A DNA stretch of 64,000 nt, taken from the NCBI GenBank assembly GCA_002363865.1, contig DEWY01000004.1:124001-188000 (forward strand). The letters run 5' to 3'. Position 1 is the stretch's first letter. Each line of letters begins with the position of its first letter. The position numbers and the translations under genes are program-made. Under the pieces are notes generated by a model that saw only the letters and a program-made list of their open reading frames with translations, was not told the origin of the DNA and did no database searches. Positions 35,201 to 44,006 of this stretch are shown here, in pieces. Origin of the DNA: Caulobacteraceae bacterium UBA3198 (GTDB lineage Bacteria > Pseudomonadota > Alphaproteobacteria > Caulobacterales > Caulobacteraceae).

Positions 35201-36939
35201 CCCTTCGCCCCCTGGTCCTAACTCTCGCCGCCCTGGCCCTGGCGGCCGCCGCGCCGGCCCGCGCCCAGGCGCCGGACGCCGATCTCGCGCCTGAGCTGCA
35301 GGCCTGCGTGGACGCCCCGGAGGATGAGGCCGAGGCGGAGACGGGCCTTGTGACCTGCAGCCGCGCCCTGGGGGCGGCCGAGAACGACCTCGACCGCGCG
35401 GGCGTCAATGTGAAGATCGCCTATCTTTGGCTGGCGCTCGGGGACACAGGCGCTGCGATCAGCGCCGTGGACAAGGTCGCCGAGCTGGCGCCCGAGGGTG
35501 AGGCCCAGATCTTCCAGGCCGATGTGCGGTATCGGGCGGGGCTTTATGATGAAGCCCTGGCCATGGCCGAAGCCGGCCTGCGCGATCGGCCGGGCGACCC
35601 GGATCTGGAGCGCCTGCGCCTGCTCTCTCTGGCCGCTGATGGGGCAGACGAACAGGCCCGGCCTGGCCTGGAGCGCCTCTATCGGAAGGATCCCAGCGAC
35701 CTCGAGGTCGCCGCGGCTCTGGCGGGCGCCTACGGGGTCCTTGGGGAAGACCGGCGAATGTACCGCGTTCTCGATGCGGCCTTGAAGCAGGCCCCAGACG
35801 ATCCGACCCTGCGCTATCTGCGCGGCGCGGCGCGGATAAGGGACCAAGACTGGGCCGAGGCGGCGGCGGATATGGACATCGCCCTGGCGAGCTTCCCGAA
35901 CGACGGGGGCCTCTCCCTCCGCGCTGCCGCCCGGGCGTACTCTGGTGACCGCGAGGGCGCCCTGAGCGACCTGTCGGCCATCCAGGACCCCCGGTCGATC
36001 CCCACCCTCACGGCCCTTTATGCAGTTCGCGCAGCTTCTGCAGTGGGGGACTATGCCCGGGCGCTTGACCTAGCCGGCGGCGCCGTGGAGGGGGCGTCCG
36101 CCCCTGAGATGGCGAACGCCCTGGTACACCGGGGAGAGGTTCGGGTGCTGGCGGGCCTGTTCACGGACGCACAGGCGGATTTCGAGAAGGCCGCCGTGCT
36201 GGAGCCGCAGAACGCCCGCGCCTGGGCGGGCCTTGGCCGAGTGCTCCTGGACTCCCATCCCGCCCAGGCCGCGGTCTATTACGGCCGAGCCTCGGTCCTG
36301 GCCCCGCAGGTTCCGGAATTCCAGGCCGGCGCGGCGGAGGCGGCCTACAGGGGCGGCGACTATGAGACGGCCAGCGCCGGATACGACAGGCTGATCCGCA
36401 TCCTACCTGGTGACTACTCCCTGCATGCGGCCAGAGCGCAGGTGTTCATGGCCCAGGGCCGCTACAAGGAGGGCCTGGCGTCATCGACCGAGGCTGTGCG
36501 CCTGGCGCCCGATGACGAGGAGACCCTGCTGGGCCATGTGGAGGCCCTGGCTGTCGCAGGCGACAGCCCCGCGGCCCTCGCCCTGCTCGACCGGCTGGCG
36601 GCCAATGGGTCTGAAAGCCCCACCTCCCGCTATCTGGCGGCGCTGATCCTGCGTAACCAGGGGGAGTACGAGCGCGCCCTGCGGGAGGCCGAGGCCGGCC
36701 TCGTCCTCGCCCCGGACGATCCGGCCCTGATCGAGGAAAAGGGGACCATCTACTACCTTCTGGACGACCCCCTCAGCGCCAAGGAGTGGCTCGACCGGGC
36801 CGTGGCCCTCGATCCCGGCTCCGCCGACGCCCTCTATCTGCGCGGCCTGGTCCGCGCCGAGCTGGGGGACGCTGAAGGCGGCGCGGCCGATCAGGCCGCG
36901 GCTGTCGCCCAGGACCCCTCTTTGGCCGAAGAGCTTTAG
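35197..36939 (+). CDS. Periplasmic TPR-repeat protein
   Basis: 580 residues. The signal peptide reads LVLTLAALALAAAAPARAQ; the rest is a solenoid of about twelve to fifteen tetratricopeptide repeats (for example GDTGAAISAVDKVAELAPEG, and NQGEYERALREAEAGLVLAP). Such proteins are scaffolds rather than enzymes. It is coupled to the upstream M16 peptidase by an ATGA overlap. Its TAG stop overlaps the leuB stop on the other strand, leaving no intergenic space between the two convergent genes. Confidence 0.85.
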   Translation: MTLRPLVLTLAALALAAAAPARAQAPDADLAPELQACVDAPEDEAEAETGLVTCSRALGAAENDLDRAGVNVKIAYLWLALGDTGAAISAVDKVAELAPEGEAQIFQADVRYRAGLYDEALAMAEAGLRDRPGDPDLERLRLLSLAADGADEQARPGLERLYRKDPSDLEVAAALAGAYGVLGEDRRMYRVLDAALKQAPDDPTLRYLRGAARIRDQDWAEAAADMDIALASFPNDGGLSLRAAARAYSGDREGALSDLSAIQDPRSIPTLTALYAVRAASAVGDYARALDLAGGAVEGASAPEMANALVHRGEVRVLAGLFTDAQADFEKAAVLEPQNARAWAGLGRVLLDSHPAQAAVYYGRASVLAPQVPEFQAGAAEAAYRGGDYETASAGYDRLIRILPGDYSLHAARAQVFMAQGRYKEGLASSTEAVRLAPDDEETLLGHVEALAVAGDSPAALALLDRLAANGSESPTSRYLAALILRNQGEYERALREAEAGLVLAPDDPALIEEKGTIYYLLDDPLSAKEWLDRAVALDPGSADALYLRGLVRAELGDAEGGAADQAAAVAQDPSLAEEL

Positions 36940-37997
36940 GCGAGCGCCGCCAGGACCGCGTCGCCCATCTGCACGGTGGAGAGCGCGCCGCCCAGATCGC
37001 GGGTGCGGGCGCCGTTCTCCAGGGCCTTGATCACCGCGGCCTGCAGCCGGTCGGCGGCGTCGGCCCGGTCCAGCGACCAGCGCAGGGCCATTTCGAACGA
37101 CAGGATGGCGGCCAGGGGATTGGCCACGCCCTGGCCGGCGATATCGGGCGCCGAGCCATGGATCGGCTCATATAGCCCAGGCTGGCCCGGCGCGCCCAGC
37201 GCCGCCGAGGGCAGCATGCCCAGCGATCCGGTCAGCTGGGCCGCGGCGTCCGACAGGATGTCGCCAAACAGGTTGTCGGTGACCATGACGTCGAACTGCT
37301 TGGGGTTCTTGACGATCTGCATGGCCGCATTGTCGGCCAGGATGTGCTCCAGCTCGACATCGGCGAATTCGCGTTTGTGCAGGTCGGTGACCACCTCGCG
37401 CCAGAGCAGGCCGGAATCCATCACATTGGACTTCTCGGCCGAATGGACCTTGTTGCGCCGGCCCCGCGCCAGCTCGAAGGCCACCCGCGCCACCCGCTCG
37501 ATTTCGGCAGTGGTGTAGACCTGTGTGTCCACGGCCCGCTTACCGCCACCCGGCAGGTCCTCGATGAAGCGCGGCTCGCCGAAATAGATGCCGCCGGTGA
37601 GCTCGCGCACGATCATGAAGTCGAGGCCCTCGACCAGCTCGCGCTTCAGCGACGACGCGTCGGCCAGGGGCCCGAAGCAGAGGGCCGGCCGCAGGTTGGC
37701 GAACACCTCCATGCCCGCCCGCAGGGCCAGCAGGCCCGCCTCAGGCCGCTTGTCCCGGGGAACGCCGGCCCATTTCGGCCCGCCGACGGCGCCCATCAGG
37801 ACCGCCTTGGACGCCTTGGCCAGCGCCAGGGTCTCGTCGGTCAGGGGCGAGCCGGACTGGTCATAGCTGATCCCGCCGAAGGGGCGCTCCTCGACCACGA
37901 GGTCGGGGGTGAGGGCTGCAATCACCCGGCGGACCTCGGCGGTGACTTCCGGGCCGATGCCGTCGCCGGACAGCAGGAGAAGGTCGGTCATGGTCAT
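36936..37997 (-). CDS. leuB: 3-isopropylmalate dehydrogenase
   Basis: 353 residues. LLLLSGDGIGPEV is the N-terminal nucleotide/substrate signature; ELTGGIYFGEPR, ERVARVAFELA, the metal Asp of DNLFGDILSDAAAQL, and EPIHGSAPDIAGQGVANPLAA are all present. It oxidatively decarboxylates 3-isopropylmalate in leucine synthesis. It is the last gene of a tight five-gene minus-strand operon, 30 bases from the ABM gene. An ATG two codons further in is an equal start candidate. Confidence 0.96.
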   Translation of the reverse strand: MTMTDLLLLSGDGIGPEVTAEVRRVIAALTPDLVVEERPFGGISYDQSGSPLTDETLALAKASKAVLMGAVGGPKWAGVPRDKRPEAGLLALRAGMEVFANLRPALCFGPLADASSLKRELVEGLDFMIVRELTGGIYFGEPRFIEDLPGGGKRAVDTQVYTTAEIERVARVAFELARGRRNKVHSAEKSNVMDSGLLWREVVTDLHKREFADVELEHILADNAAMQIVKNPKQFDVMVTDNLFGDILSDAAAQLTGSLGMLPSAALGAPGQPGLYEPIHGSAPDIAGQGVANPLAAILSFEMALRWSLDRADAADRLQAAVIKALENGARTRDLGGALSTVQMGDAVLAALA

Positions 37998-38027
37998 CGC
38001 CCCGTCGCTGGTCGTGTGGACGGAGAA

Positions 38028-38330
38028 CTAGACCGCCCGCTCAGAGGCGACCTCGTAGGCGATGAGGCGGCGATCGGAAACCCCGAATTCCGGCCAGGCC
38101 GCCCGCCAGGCGGCCAGGTGTGGGGTTTGGAAATGGGCGTCCAGGGCGGCCTGATCGCGCCAGACCTCGAACACCCGGATTAGGCCGGGCTCGGCCACGT
38201 CCTCGGCGTAGGAATAGACCAGGCAGCCGTCCTCGGCCCGGCTGGCCTCCAGCATGGCGATCATGTGCGGACGAAAGGCGTCCAAACGCTCAGGCGGGAC
38301 GCGGATCGTCCCGGCGATGATCAGGCTCAC
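38028..38330 (-). CDS. ABM-domain (antibiotic biosynthesis monooxygenase-like) protein in the leu operon
   Basis: 100 residues. IIAGTIRVPPERLDAFRPHM, EDGCLVYSYAEDVAEPG and VFEVWRDQAALDAHFQTPHL match the ABM dimeric barrel and resemble YgiN-type quinol monooxygenases. The GTG start overlaps the leuD stop (GTGA). Its place between leuD and leuB, inside a biosynthetic operon, is not explained by leucine chemistry; it may detoxify an intermediate or simply share expression. Confidence 0.83.
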   Translation of the reverse strand: MSLIIAGTIRVPPERLDAFRPHMIAMLEASRAEDGCLVYSYAEDVAEPGLIRVFEVWRDQAALDAHFQTPHLAAWRAAWPEFGVSDRRLIAYEVASERAV

Positions 38331-38938
38331 GCCCGTTCCAGCCAGGGCGTGTCCAGGGCCCGGGCGCTCTCATAGACGTCGATGTCGGGCGCCTTCTGCA
38401 GGGTCTCGCCGATGGCGTCGAGGCCGTTGAGCATCTTGTGCTTGCGGCTGGGGTCGATCTCGAAGCCATAGACCCGGCCGTCCGGGGCGGTGACCGTCTG
38501 GGCCGCCAGATCGACGCTGATCACGTGATTGCCGCCCCGGGCCTGGGCCATCAGGTCTTCCACCGCTTCTGCGGGCAGCACCACCGGCAGCAGGCCGTTC
38601 TGGAAGCAGTTGTTGTAGAAGATGTCGGCGAAGCTGGTGGAGATCACGCAGCTGATCCCGAAGTCCAGCAGGGCCCAGGGGGCGTGCTCGCGGCTCGAGC
38701 CGCAGCCGAAATTGTCCCCGGCGATCAGCACGCCAGCGTCCTTGTAGGCCGGCTGGTTCAGCACGAAGTCGGGCTTCTCCTGGCCCGCCTCGTCAAAGCG
38801 GAAGTCGTAGAATAGCCCCTTGGAGAGGCCGATCCGGTCCACCGTCTTGAGGAACTGCTTGGGGATGATCTGGTCGGTGTCGATGTTGGACAAGGCCAGG
38901 GGGGCGGCCTTGGCGTCGATGTGGGTGAAGGGCTTCAT
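38327..38938 (-). CDS. leuD: 3-isopropylmalate dehydratase small subunit
   Basis: 203 residues. DTDQIIPKQFLK near the start, AGDNFGCGSSREHAPWAL near 75-92, and SFADIFYNNCFQNGLLPV are the aconitase-swivel signatures. With LeuC it isomerises 2-isopropylmalate to 3-isopropylmalate. The start overlaps the VOC gene's stop (TGATG) and its stop overlaps the ABM start, so translation is coupled throughout. Confidence 0.96.
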   Translation of the reverse strand: MKPFTHIDAKAAPLALSNIDTDQIIPKQFLKTVDRIGLSKGLFYDFRFDEAGQEKPDFVLNQPAYKDAGVLIAGDNFGCGSSREHAPWALLDFGISCVISTSFADIFYNNCFQNGLLPVVLPAEAVEDLMAQARGGNHVISVDLAAQTVTAPDGRVYGFEIDPSRKHKMLNGLDAIGETLQKAPDIDVYESARALDTPWLERA

Positions 38939-39813
38939 CAGGCGGTCTCCGAAGGCGCTGGCGGCGCGCTCTGCTGAATCATCAGGGCCGGCAGGCCCGG
39001 CGCGCCCGCCCGCACGGTGAAGACCCGGGTGCCGGGCTTGCGCCCCTGGCGCAGGTCCGACACGTCCCAGCCGTCGGCGGCGAGACGGGCATGGACGGCG
39101 GCGGGATCATCCACCCGCCAGGCCAGGCCGCCGAACCGGTCCGGCGCGTCGGAGACGGGGGTCTTCAGGCTGGCGCCGATCTCCACCAGGGTCTCGCCAC
39201 AGCGGAAGAAGAGCTGCCGTGCGCCCCAGTCGGCATTGGACCGGTCAAGGCGAAGGTCGAGGCCGAGCTTGGCGCCATAGAGCGCCAGGGCCCGGTCGGG
39301 ATTGGGGGTGTGGATCACCACGTGATCGAGGGCGCTGACCGCGGCGGCCTCCCCATGGGTGGCCTCTGACTGGGGCCAGGGCTGGCCATCGCGGGGCGGG
39401 GCCGCAAGCAAGAGGCTCAGACCGGCCGTGGTCTCAGGATCCAGGCTCGAGGTGGTCCAGTAGCGCTTGCGCCCATCGGCATGGACCGTGCGGATCGATC
39501 CGGGATCGCTGGCCCCGATCCCCCGGCGCCGCAGCAGGGCGGCGGCCCCGGTGATGTCGGGGGTAGTGAAGGCCAGCGCCCAGACGCCCTCCCCATGGGC
39601 GTCGAGATGGGCCGCAATCGCCGCGCCGAAGCCGCCTTCGCCGTCCGGAGAAATCAGATCCAACGCCATGTTGGGCAGCTGGAACCAGGCCTGGCGGACC
39701 CCGCCCTCGGCGCCGATCCAGTTGCAGGCCCGCCCCAGCAGCCGGCCATAGGCGTCCACCGCCTGATCCAGGTCGCGGACCACCAGGGCCACATGGTCGA
39801 GGCCTGAGATCAT
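38938..39813 (-). CDS. VOC/glyoxalase-like protein inserted between leuC and leuD
   Basis: 291 residues with two VOC-fold halves: MISGLDHVALVVRDLDQAVDAY with the metal His near 7, and SALDHVVIHTPNPDRALALY from about 160. The central part resembles glyoxalase-like domain (Glyoxalase_3) proteins. Possible roles are a dioxygenase, an isomerase or lactoylglutathione-type chemistry. TGATG overlaps join it to leuC upstream and leuD downstream, so it is fully embedded. No known leucine step needs it. Confidence 0.85.
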   Translation of the reverse strand: MISGLDHVALVVRDLDQAVDAYGRLLGRACNWIGAEGGVRQAWFQLPNMALDLISPDGEGGFGAAIAAHLDAHGEGVWALAFTTPDITGAAALLRRRGIGASDPGSIRTVHADGRKRYWTTSSLDPETTAGLSLLLAAPPRDGQPWPQSEATHGEAAAVSALDHVVIHTPNPDRALALYGAKLGLDLRLDRSNADWGARQLFFRCGETLVEIGASLKTPVSDAPDRFGGLAWRVDDPAAVHARLAADGWDVSDLRQGRKPGTRVFTVRAGAPGLPALMIQQSAPPAPSETA

Positions 39814-41237
39814 CAGATGAAGTCGCGCACGTCGGTCAGATGACCGGCGATGGCCGCAGCCGCCGCCATCGCCGGGCTGAGCAGGTGGGTGCGCCCGCCG
39901 CGGCCCTGACGGCCCTCGAAATTGCGGTTGGAGGTCGAGGCGCAGCGTTCGCCCGGCGCCAGGCGGTCAGGGTTCATGCCCAGGCACATGGAGCAGCCCG
40001 GCTCGCGCCAGTCGAAGCCCGCAGCCTTGAAGATGGCGTCCAGCCCCTCGTCCTCGGCCTGAGCCTTCACGAGGCCTGAGCCCGGCACAACCATGGCGTT
40101 GACGTGCGGCGCCACCAGCCGGCCCTCCAGAAAGGCCTTCTGCACCACGGCGGCGGCCGAGCGAAGGTCTTCGATGCGGCTGTTGGTGCACGAGCCGATG
40201 AAGACCCGGTCGATCTTCGCCTCGGTGATCGGCTGGCCGGCGGTGAGGCCCATATAGTCGAGCGCCCGCTCGGCCGAGGCGCGCTTGTCCGCCGTGGCGA
40301 AGCTGGCAGGATCGGGCACCCGCCCGTCGATGGGCATGACGTCCTCTGGGCTCGTGCCCCAGGTCACCAGGGGGGCGATCTGGGCGGCGTCCAGGACGAT
40401 CTCCCGGTCGAAGACGGCGTCTTCGTCGGTGAAGAAGCTCTTCCAGTGGGCCACCGCCATGTCCCAGGCCGCGCCCTTGGGCGCCGCGGGGCGGCCGCGG
40501 ATATAGTCGAAGGTGGTCTCGTCGGGCGCCACCAGACCCGCCCGGGCGCCGGCCTCGATGGTCAGGTTGCAGAGCGTCATCCGCCCCTCCATCGAAAGAG
40601 CGCGGATCGCCTCGCCAGCATATTCGATCACATGGCCGGTGCCCCCGGCCGTGCCGATGGCGCCGATGACGGCGAGCGCATAGTCCTTGGCGCCGACGCC
40701 AGGCGCCGGCGTCCCGTCGATGGTCACGCGCATGTTCTTCGACTTGGCCTGGCGCAGGGTCTGGGTGGCCAGCACGTGCTCGACCTCGGACGTGCCGATG
40801 CCCTGGGCCAGCGCCCCGAAGGCGCCGTGGGTCGAGGTGTGGCTGTCGCCGCAGACGATGGTCATGCCCGGCTGGGTGCGCCCCTGCTCTGGCCCGACCA
40901 CATGGACGATGCCGTTCCGCAGGTCGCCCATGGGGAAGTATTCGATGCCGTTCTCGGCCACGTTGCGCTCCAGGGTCAGGAGCTGCAGGCGGGCCTCCTC
41001 GTCGGCCACCGCGCCAGCGCCCAGGGCCTGGCCCTCGGTGGGCACATTGTGGTCGGCCACCGCCAGGGTGCGGTCGGGGCGGCGCACCGGGCGACCGGCG
41101 GCGCGCAGGCCGGCGAAGGCCTGGGGCGTGGTCACCTCATGGATCAGGTGCAGGTCGATATAGAGGATCGTCTCCCCGTCCCCTTCGGCGACGAGGTGAG
41201 CATCCCAGATCTTGTCATAGAGCGTCTTGGCGGCCAT
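39813..41237 (-). CDS. leuC: 3-isopropylmalate dehydratase large subunit
   Basis: 474 residues of the aconitase superfamily: KTLYDKIWDAHLV at the start, VCGDSHTSTHGAFGALA, FIGSCTNSRIEDLR and EPGCSMCLGMNPD, the last two supplying the three cysteines of the 4Fe-4S cluster. It works with LeuD. It is the first gene of the operon leuC-VOC-leuD-ABM-leuB. No strong ribosome site precedes the ATG, and no attenuator or leader was seen in the 117 bases before it. Confidence 0.96.
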   Translation of the reverse strand: MAAKTLYDKIWDAHLVAEGDGETILYIDLHLIHEVTTPQAFAGLRAAGRPVRRPDRTLAVADHNVPTEGQALGAGAVADEEARLQLLTLERNVAENGIEYFPMGDLRNGIVHVVGPEQGRTQPGMTIVCGDSHTSTHGAFGALAQGIGTSEVEHVLATQTLRQAKSKNMRVTIDGTPAPGVGAKDYALAVIGAIGTAGGTGHVIEYAGEAIRALSMEGRMTLCNLTIEAGARAGLVAPDETTFDYIRGRPAAPKGAAWDMAVAHWKSFFTDEDAVFDREIVLDAAQIAPLVTWGTSPEDVMPIDGRVPDPASFATADKRASAERALDYMGLTAGQPITEAKIDRVFIGSCTNSRIEDLRSAAAVVQKAFLEGRLVAPHVNAMVVPGSGLVKAQAEDEGLDAIFKAAGFDWREPGCSMCLGMNPDRLAPGERCASTSNRNFEGRQGRGGRTHLLSPAMAAAAAIAGHLTDVRDFI

Positions 41238-41354
41238 GGGCGGCTATGTAGGTGGGCGAAGGGCGTTCCGTAAAGGTCGTACGGCGTCCGCCGGCGCCGG
41301 CGAATTCCGCCACCCCGGTTTCGGCCGGGGGCCAAACCCGTTAGGACGGGTCCC

Positions 41355-42923
41355 ATGAGCCTCGAGAGCGACCCGCAGGACGAGCGCGACCTCGACCGGG
41401 CGACCGCCCTGATCATGGTGGATTCGGCCGCCGCCACGGCGGTGACCGCGGTGACCACGGGCATCGTGCTGGCCGCCTTCGCCCTCTATCTGGAGGCCTC
41501 GAACGCGGTCATCGGCCTGCTGGCCGCCCTGCCCTTCCTGACCCAGCTGATCCAGGCGCCGGCCGTGCCCCTGGTGGAAAAGCTGCGGCGGCGCCGGCTG
41601 ATCGCCGCCACGGCGGCCTTCTGCGCCCGCCTGACCCTGCCGGTCATGGTCGCCATCGCGCTCCTGCCGCACAACGCCTGGAGCCTGACGGCCCTGGTGG
41701 CGGCCCAGGTGGTCATCGGCTCCCTCGGTGCGGTGACCAGCTGCGCCTGGAATTCCTGGGTCCGGGACCTGATCCCGGAGGAACGGCTAGGTTCGTTCAC
41801 CGCCCGGCGCACAGTGATCGCCACCGGCGTGACCCTGAGCGTGACCATCCTGGCCGGCGTGGCGCTGGATCAGGTCGCCCTGGAGAACCAGGGGCTGGTT
41901 TTCGCGGCCTTCTTCGGCGTCGCCTTCATCCTGGGCATGATCAGTGTCGCAGCGCTGGCGCGCACCCCGGAGCCGCCCATGCCGCCGCCGGCCGCAGGGG
42001 TGAATCTCTACCGCCTGCTGCGCGCGCCCCTGCGGGACGGGAATTTCCGCCGTCTGATCCTGTTCCTGTCCAGCTGGCAGTTCGCCGTGAACCTGGCGAG
42101 CCCCTTCTTCACCGTCTATTTCGTCACCCAGCTGAACTATCCGCTGACCTTCGTCATGACCTTGAGCGTGGTCAGCCAGATGGCCAATATCGGGGTCCTG
42201 CGGTTCTGGGGGCAGCTCAGCGACCGGTTCTCCAACAAGTCGGTGCTGGCCGCCGCCGCGCCCGCCTACATCCTCTGCATCGCCGCTACGGCGCTCACCT
42301 CGCAGATCGATGACCGCCAGCTGGCCGGCGCCTATCTGATCGCCCTGCATGTGGTGTTTGGCGGCGCCGCGGCCGGAGTGGGCTTGGCCACGGTCAATAT
42401 CGCCCTGAAGCTGGCGCCCCGGGGCGGGGCGACCGCCTATATCGCCGCCAACACCCTGATCACCTCCATGGCCGCCGCCGCCGCCCCGATCCTGGGGGGC
42501 CTGTTCGCCGACTTCTTCGCCGCCCGGGAGCTGGAGCTGCTGATCCGCTGGTCGCGGCCCGGCGAAGATCTCGACGTGCTCCACCTGGCCTTCAACAACT
42601 GGGACTTCTACTTCCTGCTCTCGGCCCTGCTGGGGCTCTACGCCCTCCACCGCCTGACCCTGGTGCGCGAGGAGGGCGAGATCGAGCACAAGGAGATGGT
42701 CCAGCAGATGATGAGCGAGGCCCGCCGCGTCGTGGCCAACCTGTCGCCGGTGGCCGGTCTGAAGATGATGCACGCCTTCCCGGCCGGCCGCCTCATGGAG
42801 CGCCGCCGCCGCCGCAGGCCGGAGCGCGAGGCCGAACAGGCCGCCCTGGCCGAAGCCGCCGAGGAGGCCGCGGCGGGGGAGACGGCGGAGGAAGCGGCGT
42901 CTGGCGGCGTTCCGGCCGGCTGA
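41355..42923 (+). CDS. Major facilitator superfamily transporter
   Basis: 522 residues with about twelve hydrophobic segments, starting after a charged N-terminus (DPQDERDLDRATALI). The intracellular loop between TM2 and TM3 reads EKLRRRRLI, and a second at QLSDRFSNKS is MFS-like. The last 60 residues are a charged, Ala/Glu/Arg-rich cytoplasmic tail with no membrane segment, longer than usual. Substrate is unknown. It is divergent from leuC, and the lysR-type gene 56 bases downstream may regulate it. Confidence 0.87.
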   Translation: MSLESDPQDERDLDRATALIMVDSAAATAVTAVTTGIVLAAFALYLEASNAVIGLLAALPFLTQLIQAPAVPLVEKLRRRRLIAATAAFCARLTLPVMVAIALLPHNAWSLTALVAAQVVIGSLGAVTSCAWNSWVRDLIPEERLGSFTARRTVIATGVTLSVTILAGVALDQVALENQGLVFAAFFGVAFILGMISVAALARTPEPPMPPPAAGVNLYRLLRAPLRDGNFRRLILFLSSWQFAVNLASPFFTVYFVTQLNYPLTFVMTLSVVSQMANIGVLRFWGQLSDRFSNKSVLAAAAPAYILCIAATALTSQIDDRQLAGAYLIALHVVFGGAAAGVGLATVNIALKLAPRGGATAYIAANTLITSMAAAAAPILGGLFADFFAARELELLIRWSRPGEDLDVLHLAFNNWDFYFLLSALLGLYALHRLTLVREEGEIEHKEMVQQMMSEARRVVANLSPVAGLKMMHAFPAGRLMERRRRRRPEREAEQAALAEAAEEAAAGETAEEAASGGVPAG

Positions 42924-42979
42924 GTCGCCAAGGTTCACAGAACATTGTACGGCGAAGCCGCAGCCCCCATCATCTAGTC

Positions 42980-43951
42980 ATGCCGACGATCACCGCCGCC
43001 GACTGGGATCTGTTTCAGAGCCTTCACGCCGTCCTTGAGACTGGAAGCCTGTCGGCCGCGGCCCGCGTCCGCGGGGTCGCCCAACCCACCATCGGACGCC
43101 ATATCGAAAGCCTGGAACAGCGCCTGGGCGCGCCGCTCTTCCTGCGCTCCCCCCGGGGGCTGCAACCGACGGAGCTGGCCCTGGAGCTTCGTCCGCGGCT
43201 GGAGGACATGGCCGCGGCCGCGGCGGCGGCGATGCGCGACGTGGCCGGCGCTGCGGCCCAGACCGGCGGAACCGTGCGGATCACCGCCAGCGAAATGGTC
43301 GGCTGCGAGATTCTGCCGCCGATCCTGGCGACCTTCCACGCCGCCCACCCGGCGATCGAGGTCGAGTTGACCCTCTCCAACGAGCAGGCCGATCTCAGCC
43401 GTCGAGACGCCGACATCGCCCTGCGCATGACGCGGCCCACCCAGAACACCCTGGTGGGTCGCCGGGTCGGGGTGGTTCAGATGGGGCTCTATGCGGCCCC
43501 GGCCTATCTGGCCCGCTGCGGGACGCCGGCGAGCGTGGAGGCCCTCGAGGACCACGCCATGATCGGGTTTGACCGCAAGACCCCAAGCCGGATCCGGGAC
43601 GTGGACATCGGACGGCCGATCACCCGGGACGTGTTCAGCTTTCGTAGCGACAGCGACATCGCCCAGTTGGCGGCGCTGCGGGCGGGACTGGGCATCGGCA
43701 TGTGCCCCCGGCCCCTGGGCCGCCGCGACGGTCTGGTCCGCATCCTGCCCGAGCGGGTCTCCCTGGAGCTGGAGATGTGGGTCTGCATGCCAGAGGGCCT
43801 GCGCACCACACGGAGGATGCGGCTGTTGTTCGACCATCTGGCCGACGGCCTGTCGCGGGAGCTGCGCGAGTCTGGGGGCCCCGACGCAGAAAGGGCGGCC
43901 GCAGAGCCTGCGGCCGCCCTTCCGGCGTTCGTCAAAGGGGCCGAGGCCTAG
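42980..43951 (+). CDS. LysR-family transcriptional regulator
   Basis: 323 residues. The winged helix-turn-helix at 1-65 (LFQSLHAVLETGSLSAAARV, then QPTIGRHIESLEQRLGAPLF) is followed by a periplasmic-binding-like effector domain. The end of the gene is unusual: a terminator for the opposing rplS operon lies inside its last coding stretch, and the final codons and stop fall in a 35-bp tandem duplication. Its target is probably the upstream MFS gene, by proximity. Confidence 0.93.
   Translation: MPTITAADWDLFQSLHAVLETGSLSAAARVRGVAQPTIGRHIESLEQRLGAPLFLRSPRGLQPTELALELRPRLEDMAAAAAAAMRDVAGAAAQTGGTVRITASEMVGCEILPPILATFHAAHPAIEVELTLSNEQADLSRRDADIALRMTRPTQNTLVGRRVGVVQMGLYAAPAYLARCGTPASVEALEDHAMIGFDRKTPSRIRDVDIGRPITRDVFSFRSDSDIAQLAALRAGLGIGMCPRPLGRRDGLVRILPERVSLELEMWVCMPEGLRTTRRMRLLFDHLADGLSRELRESGGPDAERAAAEPAAALPAFVKGAEA
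43891..43921 (-). terminator. Intrinsic terminator of the trmD-rplS unit, inside the lysR-type coding region
   Basis: AAGGGCGGCCGCAG and CTGCGGCCGCCCTT are perfect 14-bp arms around AGC. On the minus strand they are followed by TCTGC after a CCCTT end. It lies 62 bases beyond the rplS stop, and codes for the Ala-rich tail of the convergent lysR-type gene. Confidence 0.75.
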
Positions 43952-44006
43952 CCTTCGGCGTCCTTCTTCTTGGGGCCGAGGCCTAGCCTTCGGCGTCCTT
44001 CTTCTT
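43937..44006. repeat. 35-bp perfect tandem duplication at the lysR/rplS junction
   Basis: Two identical 35-base units, each starting GGGGCCGAGGCCTAG and ending CTTCTTCTT. Each unit carries CCTAG, which holds a TAG on both strands. The lysR-type gene stops in unit 1 and rplS in unit 2. Confidence 0.95.

Noticed and set aside
42900..42960. Terminator between the MFS and LysR-type genes
   Set aside because: No stem of useful length is present in the 56-base gap, so co-transcription cannot be excluded.
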